NCBI GenBank assembly: GCA_016801845.1
Contig: CM028909.1
Span: 19,069,313 to 19,133,312 of the forward strand
Reading direction: 5' to 3'
Length of the DNA stretch: 64,000 nt
Source: Polydactylus sextarius
Lineage: Eukaryota; Chordata; Actinopteri; Polynemidae
Both the position numbers and the translations under genes were made by a program. Positions 26,718 to 36,528 of this stretch are shown in pieces (within the stretch, counting starts at the first letter, position 1; the number at the start of each line of letters is the position of its first letter). Under the pieces are notes generated by a model that saw only the letters and a program-made list of their open reading frames with translations, ran no database searches and was not told the DNA's origin.

Positions 26718-26764
26718 CCCCAGCCCAGCCTGAGCCACATGGCTTTGTTATGCTAATCGGCCAG

Positions 26765-26771
26765 TATAAAA
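26765..26771 (+). promoter_or_regulatory. TATA box of the her4-like gene
   Basis: TATAAAA lies 77-83 bases upstream of the ATG at 26848, matching the layout of the her15-like promoter. Confidence 0.7.
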
Positions 26772-26847
26772 TGAGGAGCAGCTCCTCCAGAGACATCAGA
26801 GCTCACACAGCCGTCCAAAGGAAGCTGCTCACTTCACCTGCACAGAC

Positions 26848-27457
26848 ATGGCTCCCTGCTCCACCAGCTACTCCTCTATTCACCACATCAGGATTTCTGA
26901 GAAAGACAGTATCAAAGTAAGTACTAGAGACACTTTTGATGCTGTTGCATCAGCTTTTAGTAAAAGTATTCTACTGTTTATTACTGACCTGAACCGTGAA
27001 CTCACCTGGTTGCCTCCTCTTCCAACAGTTGAGAAAACCCATAGTGGAGAAAATGCGTAGGGATCGCATCAACAGCAGCATCGAGCAGCTCAAGATTATC
27101 CTGGAGAAAGAGTTTCACAAGCAGGAGCCCAACTCCAAGCTGGAGAAAGCCGACATCCTCGAGATGACAGTGAGCTTCCTGAGGCAGCAGCTGCAGCCGG
27201 GTCTCTGTCAGAGCGACTACAACCAAGGCTACTCTCACTGCTGGAGGGACTCTGTACATTTCCTCTCTGCCAGCTCCAGTACAGAGTCCTCTGTCAGTCC
27301 TCTGCAGGGCCTCCAGCAGCAGGAGCAGCAGCTCCTTCAGGCCCAGAGAGCAAGCAGCTCCTCCCCAGTCCGCTCCACGCTCAGGTCCACCACGCTGCAG
27401 GACAGCAGCAACAGCAGCAGCAGCAGCAGCAGAGGCCCCATGTGGAGGCCTTGGTAG
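26848..27457 (+). CDS. her4: Hes5-type bHLH-Orange transcriptional repressor, her4-like
   Basis: Two exons (26848-26916 and 27029-27457) encode 165 aa. The basic region is LRKPIVEKMRRDRIN with the family proline. The HLH includes LEKEFHKQEPNSKLEK and ADILEMTVSFLRQQ. An Orange-like segment (QGYSHCWRDSVHFLS) and a Ser/Gln-rich tail follow, ending MWRPW, the Groucho/TLE recruitment motif. The role is nuclear repression downstream of Notch in neural progenitors. A TATA box and an RBPJ site lie just upstream. The intron sits at the same place as in the her15-like gene (after the N-terminal exon, before LRKP), so the two are tandem duplicates. AATAAA is at 27986-27991. Which zebrafish her gene it corresponds to cannot be fixed without a tree. 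Confidence 0.9.
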
Positions 27458-28033
27458 AGACTCTGTCACACAGACACTGAGACTTGAGGGAATCTGTTCT
27501 CTCCCTCACTATGTAGGAAATATTTTTCCAGCCTGCTCATTCATGGTGGGTTTCCTTATTGTCTCATCACATTGATGGACAAGTAGTAAAAGTGAAGGCT
27601 CTCACTTATTTGAAGATTGTCCTGCTTTGACTTTGATTCACTTCTGCTGTTTGCTTTTTGCTTGTGTTTAAAGCTAGAGGTTGATTTTGAGTGATGATGG
27701 TTTTGTCAAATCGTGTGAAATGATTGTTTACTCCAGTGGAGTTTATTTTTGGACTGCTTGATGTAACAGTATATATACTGACAGCTGCTGTTGAGAATAT
27801 TTCTCTTCTGTTTTGAATTATCTATGCCAAATTTTATGAATGAGATTGACGGTGTATGTGTTTGTGCATATCTGTGTCTGTGTGAGTGTGTGTGTGTGTA
27901 TGTATTTGTTAACATTATGTTGAAGTGGCTGTTTTCTATTACTTTTTGGCTCTTAAAACTTATTTCTAACATTTGTACGACAACGAATAAAAACATACAA
28001 TCATTGAAAAGACTACGTTCAGATTCCTCATTT

Positions 28034-28040
28034 CACACAC

Positions 28041-28093
<53 letters not shown>
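28034..28093. repeat. (CA)n microsatellite
   Basis: A near-perfect CA run of about 60 bp, with a single G interruption, follows the her4-like 3' UTR. Confidence 0.95.
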
Positions 28094-28094
<1 letters not shown>

Positions 28095-28471
28095 TCGTAA
28101 TCAAAATCTGTTTAAAACTTTACTGACCCTGTCAACAGGTGTTAATTTATTTGTGTACATTACACTGAACATTTATATTTTATAAATTCACGTATTCAGT
28201 AACAGATCAATACTGAATATTAAGAAAAGTACAAATATATTTTATTCAAATCAAAATTTCAATAAAGGTAAATAGTTTGCACCATGTTATTTGTTATTTA
28301 TTTAGATCCTGTTTTCAGTACACAGAATTTATTAACATATAATTATAAAATAAAATATTCATACACAAACTTTGACCTTGGCAATTAATACATTTAGTCA
28401 TACATTTGTCACAACCTCACTGTATGTGAGGCTGATGGAGCAGAGTGTGAAACACCATTTACATTCAGTGA

Positions 28472-28664
28472 AGTGAGGGAGAGAACTGATTCCTTCAGGT
28501 GTCATTACTTGTGTGATGGAGTCTGTACCTAGACCTCCACATGGGGCCTCTGCTGCTGCCTGATGGAGCTGCTGCTGGAGGTCCTGCAGAGGAGTAACAA
28601 AGGCCTCTGTGTTGGTGTCTTCAGCAGTGAGAGTAACCTTGGGTGTAATTGCTCTGACAGATCA
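28472..28664 (-). pseudogene. Inverted 3' remnant of a her4-like gene
   Basis: Read on the minus strand, this stretch aligns to the 3' half of the her4-like gene and into its 3' UTR. The shared text includes CTGTCAGAGC, CAAGG(C/T)TACTCTCACTGCTG, CCTCTGCAGG(G/A)CCTCCAGCAGCAG, AGAGGCCCCATGTGGAGG and GTTCTCTCCCTCAC. In the her4 frame it reads CQSNYTQGYSHC then a stop (TGG to TGA where her4 has W), and the end reads GPMWRSRY in place of GPMWRPW. No bHLH exon was found upstream. It is a broken, inverted duplicate on the opposite strand to the two intact her genes, about 1 kb downstream of the her4-like stop. Confidence 0.8.
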
Positions 28665-29063
28665 AGTCAGTGATACATATTCAGCTTGGTGCTTAAATCC
28701 CCTGTGGTACAGAGGGACTGAACAGATTCATGATGACACTTTAAGCGCTGATGTGACTGCTCTTCATTTCATTGGGAGCTATTATCATAACAAAGCCAAG
28801 TGACGCAGACAGAGCTAAGGTTTATTAACAATAGGACACATTAATAACTCTGAGGTGAAGCAATCGCAGGCTGACCAGTGGAGATAAAACCATTCCCAAG
28901 ATACATATCAAACTGAGTGATGTGCTGTCGACCTCTTATCAGAGGCTGCTGCTTATCTTACACAGCAGGTCCACCACTGATGTGCATCCAGGGATCAATT
29001 AAGGACATGATTTAATGAGATGGTGGTAATCAGTCAATAGGAAAATGTAAATCCATTTAATTC

Positions 29064-29135
29064 AAAGTACTGTAATTCAAAGTACTGTAAATGTGAAAAA
29101 ACTTACATTTACAGTACTTTGAATTACAGTACTTT
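29064..29135. repeat. Perfect 31-bp inverted repeat with 10-nt loop
   Basis: The arm at 29064-29094 (starts AAAGTACTGTAATTCAAAG) is exactly complementary, reversed, to 29105-29135. The loop is GAAAAAACTT. Each arm itself contains the direct repeat CAAAGTACTGTAA. Transcription in either direction would give a 31-bp hairpin; as DNA it could extrude a cruciform. Confidence 0.9.
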
Positions 29136-29936
29136 TACTTTTACTCATCACATTCATAAAACTAAGACATTCACTTGATTTTTCATTACAATAATTACGA
29201 TATTTTAGATTTTTACAGGTTTTGTTTCTTTAATTTCTTTGTCAACAGGTATTAAAACAGCTTCATACATCAATAATAAATATCAATACAAATGAAGTTT
29301 CATATCATATACAAACAAATACATCTAATAAAAATACAACTAATAAAAATGTGTTGTGTGTAAATACTAAACTCTGTGCTGAGCTTGTGGGTTTAAATGG
29401 CATCAACTGTGATTTGTTGAGTCTGGAGCAAGAAAAAAGAATCAAATTAAGACACTGTTGATGACAGGTAAAAGGGTCAGTGTTGTTCAACATTTTGTTC
29501 ATTTCTCACTATGAAATGAACTGTCTCACAATATTGTCTTAATGTATACATAAGACCATGTTTACAATACTAATTAAGCAAAGTGTGAGAAAGACGCCTC
29601 TGGCTTCAGATGAAACACACTTTTTAAACATTGTTTAATGATGAATATTACATTTCCAAAATACCCCAGATCAAAAAGCTTGTGAAATAAAACCTCTATA
29701 AAACCTTCCCAGCAGCACCTTGTTCTGGTTCTTGGAGTGCTGACAATAAAACTCCTGCTTGTTCACCCATGGCACACTTCGATTGTTGACCGAGGGTATT
29801 AAGCCGTGAGTGGACAGGGAGACTGTGGGAAAGCCAAGCTCGGACTCTACTCACACATCTACTGGTCAATAGCGCTGACCTCTCAGCCACAAAAGGCCTT
29901 TTCATCTCTTCTCTCAAACAACAGCCAGCAGCAGCA

Positions 29937-29939
<3 letters not shown>

Positions 29940-29982
<43 letters not shown>
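29940..29982. repeat. (TG)n microsatellite
   Basis: This is an uninterrupted TG run of about 43 bp in intergenic DNA upstream (in plus coordinates) of the taste receptor 3' end. Confidence 0.95.
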
Positions 29983-29983
<1 letters not shown>

Positions 29984-30536
29984 TGGCTGCACAAACACAC
30001 AGTCACAAGACAGGCCAATTGTGTATTTATTTGATATGCAAAGAGATGTTACGTCATGCAGCTTTTCTGAAACTTTTTTTTTTTTTTTTTTTGCGACCAG
30101 CTGCCACTTGTTGAATCTCTGGAAATATGATCATGTCACTTGTTTTCTCCACCCAAGCTGACATTTATAAACTATAAAAGCTTTACAGGTCATGTAATCA
30201 AATATCAAAATCTCAAAATAACAGCAAGTAAAGATTTTTTTTCTTAAACACTTTTACTTTTTTCCCTTCTAGCTACTGGTTGTTTTTAACAATGTTTTCA
30301 AACAAATAAAATTGTCTCCAACTACTAACAATGTTCTATACATGTGCTCAAAAAATTACATTTCAACCATTATTGTAAGTATTTCAGCCACAACCCTGTT
30401 ATTCTTGTATTTTAATCAACAAATGAACCTTCAAATCCATTTACTTGTGTTTGGTGTTAGTAGCTGACAACCTGCTTGTTTTTCTTTAATTAAAATGGAT
30501 TGTAGAAATTTAATGCACACGTCGAAGATAAATGTA

Positions 30537-30546
30537 TTTATTTATT
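30537..30546 (-). terminator. Candidate poly(A) signals of the taste receptor
   Basis: Two AATAAA motifs overlap on the minus strand about 80-90 bases after the stop codon at 30625. Confidence 0.45.
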
Positions 30547-30624
30547 ATTCAAGGACACTTAAAATGTCTGGATCTTCAGTGATTTAAAGTTTATAGGCAG
30601 AGAAGTAATCATTACATCGTTTCA

Positions 30625-33600
30625 CTATTTGCTCATAGTGTACATTTGAATGCAGTTCTGGAAATGAGCAGTCGTGTTCATTTGCGGTTTTAGAACAATA
30701 ATATAAATTTTGGGAGCAAAGTAGCCCCCGAGGAAAGCCAGAACGCTGAAAAGTATGGCAAACACATGTGCAGCCATGGTGAATGAGTCTCTACTGATGA
30801 GGTACAGAGTGAAGAAGCTTATCCAGGAGATCATGTACACCGTGAGGCTGAAGGTGACACACTTGGCCTCATTGTAGTTTGCTGGCAGATCTTTACCCAT
30901 GTAGCTGAAACAAAAACAGAGAACACTAAGCAGGGAGACATATGCCAGTTCTACTCCTGCACCAATTGAAAGGGTGTTACTGCACTCAAGGACAATGCGG
31001 TCCTCATAGAAGTCAAGATCCTGGGACGGCTGGGGGGTGTCCAACGCTGCACGGAGCACACAAATGAACAAGATGGTGACAGACACCAGGAAAATAGTAT
31101 ACTCTGGCCCATTTTTTTTGGTCCACTTGTCATAGGCTGGTGGTAGCTTGGATGCAAATTTAAAAATGCAGACAACCTGGATGGCGCGCACAGTTATGCA
31201 GGCCAGATACACAGTAAAACTGATGATGAATAGAGGCTGCTTAAGGATACAGCCCAGAGGAGACGGCTCGCCAAAATGGCACAAAGAGCTCATGGCTGCA
31301 GCAGTCAGGGCTGCCAGCATCAGGAGGCAGGTGCGGCCGCCGGCAGACTTGGCCACGGGTGTGTTCAGGTTGAGTAGGAGGATTACTGCAGAGCTGGAGG
31401 TCATGAGAAGACAGGTGGCCAGAAAGAAGAGCAGAGCAATAGAGAGGGGGGCATCCCAGTCGAGCAGGAGGACAGTCCTATTCAGACATTGCTCGCTGCT
31501 TGGTGGTGCCCACTGTTCTGGGAGACATGGCTGGCACTCAGTGGGCACTGAGGAAGAGAAACAACAAAGATGGAAAGATAAAAACCAATTCAGTGTGAAG
31601 TTGTTCAAGTTTAATATTTGCGAGCAGTTTTACATGACATGAGCCTTTCATTCACACTGACTCCTTTTAGAGGCTTGTGAATTAGTTTGGCCCCTGTGCT
31701 GCTCTTAGCATGAGTCTGATGCTCCACCTACTGGTCAACCTCACACACAACAACTAAAATTACTGTTGTGTTGAAGTGTTGATTAGTTTATTCAACATTT
31801 CGGTCAAACTGTCTGTGACTTTCCTATAAAGTTTTAAGTAGAAAGGAAAAAATATCACAACAGAATTATACTGGTCTTAAACTCCCTGGACATCTGCTCT
31901 CTGGCACCAAAATCCTGTTTTTCAATCTCTTTCTGTTTAGTTTTGTTGACTTTTTATGTGTGTCTGTATTGTACCATTTATATTGAGGAATGTGGCAGCA
32001 GGGCAAGCCTGGCAGTCAAAGCAGCAGTTGTGTTGCCCCGTCAGCAGCTTCTTGTGGCCTTTTGGGCAGGGAGGAGAGCAGATGGACAGCGGAACCTACA
32101 CACAAGCAACAGGGTTTGAGAGAGATAATAAATAACCTTCATTAATCAGGTAATATTGTTCAGATCCAAATCTTCAAATACAAGAACAGATAAGCCACCA
32201 AAAACAAAGGCAGAAGCACAGAAACAACTTTGTTCAGGGCTATTTGAAGATGGAATTCAGATTTTATAAACATGCAAATTATTGATTGAAACATAGAGAA
32301 TAAAATAAACATAAAAAAAACACATTTTTAAAAAAGTGAAGAATAGATAGCACACTGGTCTTACTATTGTTGAATCGTCTGTGTCATGCCACTCAATTTG
32401 GTCGTCATCAATTGTGAGGGTGATGGGATCTGGGCTGAAGGTGCCCACCACTCTGACAGACCAGTCTGTCCCCCTCCAAACCCAGGAAACAATGTCATAT
32501 CCTGTGGGAGGGTCGCCATTCTTATCAAAGTACACAGAAATGTTGTCCAGAGAAAATCGTACCTGCTGAAGCCATGGGAGAAGCTGTGGGAGAAAGCAGA
32601 GAGGAACTATTAGCGATTAACAAAATGTGGTTTTGAGAAATATTCTTTGGCTAAAACATTTACTCACCTCCCACGGATACACCCTCCTGCTTTGGCACTG
32701 TCCAGAATCACAGCTAAGGACTTGGTGCAGAGCGTGAGCCACAGCGTACACCGCCTTATAGACATTGAAGGAAGAGGTGATGTCATATTTCTCCAGTGAG
32801 AAATTCTTCTTGGCAAGGTTGTACAGGCTTGTGCTTTGCAGACAGTCATTGCCTGTGTTCATGGTGCCATTAGTGATTCCTGGGGTTTCACTTTGTTTCA
32901 TTGAAGCCTGAACTACTTTTCTCTCAAAGTCCTCAAAACCAGAAATAGCTGCATATTTGACTGACACACCAATCACAGTGCCAATGGTGTGGATCCCACG
33001 TATCCCTGATATCAGCGTAGCCACCGACCAGTCCTCTGTCCCAATCCATACCTTACCTGTCACGTTGTGCTCAAGAACAAAGGGGATGAAGCCACTGAGT
33101 TTTGACTTGCTCGAGAACACTACGATGGTGTTGACTTTGGTCTTCAGTATGTTCTCCACCATGAGCCTCATTTTCTGGATTGTGTCAGCCGTGCGTGTTG
33201 GGATGACTCCTTGGTACGCTATACAGATGCCGTAGCTTGGTGCTTCCTGGGAAAGACGCTGCATGCCATCCAGGCCATAGTCGTTGTCACTACCTAAGAG
33301 AGCGATCCATGTCCAGTTGTAGCGAATCAGAATCTGGATCATAGCTGCAACCTGGTTCTTGTCACTGGGAATTGTACGGAAAAAGGCCGGGTAGTGGATC
33401 TTGTTGCTTAGCTTCTCATTTGTTGCTTCATAAGAGATCTGCAATGAAACCAAGAGAATGTGAGGAGTGATTCTGAGTTATATCCAGGTCTTTTAAGAGA
33501 AATCATTAAAACATACTTGTGGCACAAGGTAGGCCCCCAGTAAACCTGCAGGGGTGAAACTTTTGCTGCTGCTGTCTGGCCCAATCACAGCCACTGCTTT

Positions 33601-34109
33601 CTGACTGTTGAAGTTTGTGTCTCTCTCTGACAAAGATGTAGAGGAGTTGGAGTATTGTTGCTCCAGCAGGTCCAGTGTGGCCAGGACACTAGCCGGCACT
33701 GAACAGATGTCATACATCTGATAGCCCAACTTCACTCCTGGTAAAACAGGCTGTGGTCTGCTCCTGTTGTTGATTTCTTCTACAGCAAATCTCATGGCTT
33801 GGAGGAGATGAAAGCCATGTTTGTTGGGTGTACCTCTAGAAAGTAAGTAGTAGTAAAAAAAAAAATTAATTAAGAAAAATCTAATGACATGTATTTGATC
33901 ATCAGAGTTGGACGAACAACTCACGTATCACATGGACTCAAGGCGGGCAAGTCACCACTTGGTATTGTTGTGTAGTGAAGAGGAAACAGTCCAGCGATGG
34001 AGTAGTTGCCTTGCAGTTGCATGCCCTTTCCCTGAGAGATGTAATCCAGCTCCCCATCACTTAAATGCACCATCAGCCAGCTAAAGGAAAGAAGCACAGC
34101 ACCAATCAT
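30625..34109 (-). CDS. tas1r2: Type 1 taste receptor (class C GPCR), probably T1R2-like
   Basis: Six exons on the complement (33925-34109, 33517-33835, 32668-33438, 32365-32583, 31975-32095, 30625-31547) keep phase and encode 845 aa, the normal T1R length and exon count. A signal peptide (about 1-19) is followed by a Venus-flytrap domain (to about residue 500) with the family motifs NYSIAGLFPLH, MRFAVEEINN, AVIGPDSS, FFRTIPSD, NWTWIALLG and AVYAVAHALH. Next come a nine-Cys linker (CSPPCPKGH, CCFDCQAC, CQPC) and seven transmembrane helices, including NTPVAKSAGGR and YNEAKCVTF, ending YTMSK. T1Rs act as heterodimers with T1R3 on taste cells and sense amino acids in fish. T1R2 is favoured over T1R1 by MRFAVEEINN, AVAHALH and the YTM end, and by proximity to ubr4, since human TAS1R2 lies near UBR4. 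T1R1 remains possible. No disruption was seen. Confidence 0.88.
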
Positions 34110-35727
34110 ATCTACACTTTACCTCCACCTCACTCACACAACAATAAGAACTCAGTGTGTCACGCAAAATGAATCAGGAGCTGTTTTTGAAAGTGTCGAC
34201 TGACAGAAGGAGGGACAAGAGGACCCCTTTTGCATCTTTGTGGGGAGTGCTGCTTGACTAAAGTTTATTTGCATTTGTAATTTGTTTATGTGACTGTAGA
34301 GTTCCCCCCCATTAAAATAAACAACATAAAGTAATAAAGCATGAAAAAGGAGACCAGAGCTCTTTCCATCAATCTTCAACAAGTGACATAAACCGGTACA
34401 CGGGAGCAAACACGTGCAATTTGTCCCCCCTGCTCTTTGTTAATCATATTTATTATTTATTTATAATTTATAAACAGTCAATTATCTCACTTGAGAATTC
34501 AAGTATTTAACAAAGTGCGTAACTGGAAAATCTCATAATTCAGTTAAATCCACATTCACATCAGTAAAAAGTCCTATAGCATGTGTTCTTCAGAAACATA
34601 ATTTTGCAAATCAAAATGTATATGTTAACAAGTAATTAATTTTTTTCTTCTGTATTGTGCTGCTTTTCTTATGAATATTACATATTCATTATTTGGAACA
34701 AATTAAGAAATTTAAGTAAACCATTTGAAGAGCCACACCTGCTATGACATGTCAGTATCACTGATGTCCATTAAAGTCATTAATTATTAAAGTTTGTGTT
34801 TAGGTTAAGTTAGACCTGTTTTTTTGTTGCTTAGCTGAAATGTCCGCCATGAGGACGTCTTATGTGTGTTGCTTAGGCAGAGTTTGCATTTTGGTTGATA
34901 TTTGATGCTCATTTTGTTAAACACACCTATTGTACAAACATACAATTTGCCTGATGCTCACCTGTGTTCAGAACCCAAACCCACTGTTTTGACAGGAATC
35001 TTATATATTTTGTTAACCGCAGCATTATGCAGGCAAATAGACATCTTCCATTTCCCTGTTTGTGCAAACAAAAAAGAGCAGAGAGAAAAATATTTGCATT
35101 GTGCAAACTTTCTCATTTTTAACAGAAAAAGTATTTGCTATGACCTTTCATAGTAATTTATTTTATTTATTATTTTGTATTTAATATTTCAAACATGTTT
35201 TATCATGAGACAAATTATATCATAATCTTATGACGCAACTAAACAAACAACATAATGTAACATAATGTAATGTAGCATAATGTAAAGTTTCATTTAAGAC
35301 ATAATCATGGTATCACACTTTATTGCGCACATTATTTAGTAATTTATTCCATTTTTAATTAGTTTCCATTAACCTAGAAGTAGAATTGTAATTCTAACAT
35401 AATCTCAACAATATCCATGTGTTTATATATTTGTGGTGTAAATTTGTAATTCACAGAGCAAAATTTTGAATTGAATTATATTCAATATATAAATCTATGA
35501 ATTAAAAATAAAACAAAAGGCATTTATGTAACATTAAAATGTATAGTTCCTGTAAATCTGATAAAAAATTCACCCGATTGGCTCAATGTTAAAGGATGCA
35601 CCTGTACTGTCAACATAAAAACTATCAGCCATAACTAAATAGAAAAACGATAACATAAAAACATGTAGTTTCAAAATGTAGTTAAACAAATTAATACAAT
35701 TAACAAAAGAAATAATGTGTGTGTGTG

Positions 35728-35785
<58 letters not shown>

Positions 35786-36150
35786 CATATACATATACAC
35801 ACATATATACACACTTATACATGTACATATATACAACATTATATTTAAAAATGAAGCAATCCCGTTGTTTAAGCAGTTTGTTTTTTACGGAATGAAATTG
35901 TATCATTTATGTCATTGTCTCTGTGGATAAAGGGTGCTGGTGTCCGGCTTTGTTTGCGTCACTACTGTGCGACGCACATGTCGAGGTGAAAGTGCAAGGC
36001 TGCCATTTTTTTCCTCTTAGAAACCTTCCTGAACAGTTAGAAGAGCAAAGACAATCTGTGAGTTTCAGGGGCACTTTAAAACACTTCGGTCTCACCTATT
36101 GGCGCATTGAAGACACTCGGAGCAGGGAAATAACACTCGGTCGGTGTGTT
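34110..36150. other. Intergenic DNA with compound microsatellite
   Basis: This is AT-rich sequence with no gene that I can support. It includes the (TG)n-TATA-(CA)n-(TA)n tract at about 35717-35815. GC content rises from about 35930 into the rprd1b promoter. Confidence 0.6.
35717..35815. repeat. Compound (TG)n / (CA)n / (TA)n microsatellite
   Basis: GTGTGTGTGT is followed directly by ATACACACAC and then a long CA run and TATATA. The TG-to-CA switch forms a self-complementary arm pair centred near 35730, followed by alternating purine-pyrimidine DNA. Confidence 0.9.
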
Positions 36151-36528
36151 TGAGCTCCGGTCGAGGACCAGGCTTTGCTCAGGGCTGCAGACGGCTGCTT
36201 AGCTCGGTGGGCTAACGTTAGCTGCGGCTGTAAACAAACACCACAGACAGTGGAGAGACGGCTCCCGGTAAACCAAACCCCCCTTTTCCTCTACATTTGT
36301 ACAACAGATTTGGTCAAAACTTCGGCCAGGTACAGAGCCAACCCCGGGACGGAGGAGCGAGCAGCCGGAGGCGGTTTGACGCGGGATGGTTGAAGTTTGC
36401 GACACAACTTGAGTTTTGATGACAGTGCGAGTTTGTTCAAACCAGATCGGAGCTCAGACGCTTTACAGTGGGTCGGTGGTCTGCAGTTTCCCAGGAGGGG
36501 AGAGAGACACACTCAAACACACGGCATC
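36150..36528 (+). promoter_or_regulatory. rprd1b: rprd1b promoter and 5' UTR
   Basis: This is a GC- and CpG-rich stretch without a TATA box, just upstream of the rprd1b ATG, in contrast to the AT-rich flank. It fits a CpG-type housekeeping promoter. The transcription start is not determined. Confidence 0.5.

Larger units (their letters stand above)
28665..30536. other. Intergenic DNA between the her remnant and the taste receptor
   Basis: I see no gene here. The stretch holds the long inverted repeat at 29064-29135, a TGTGGGAA motif at 29824-29831, a (TG)n tract at 29940-29982 and a T-run near 30077. Confidence 0.6.

Noticed and set aside
27002..27469. 155-codon minus-strand frame opposite the her4-like gene
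   Set aside because: It is an antisense shadow of CAG/AGC-rich coding sequence.
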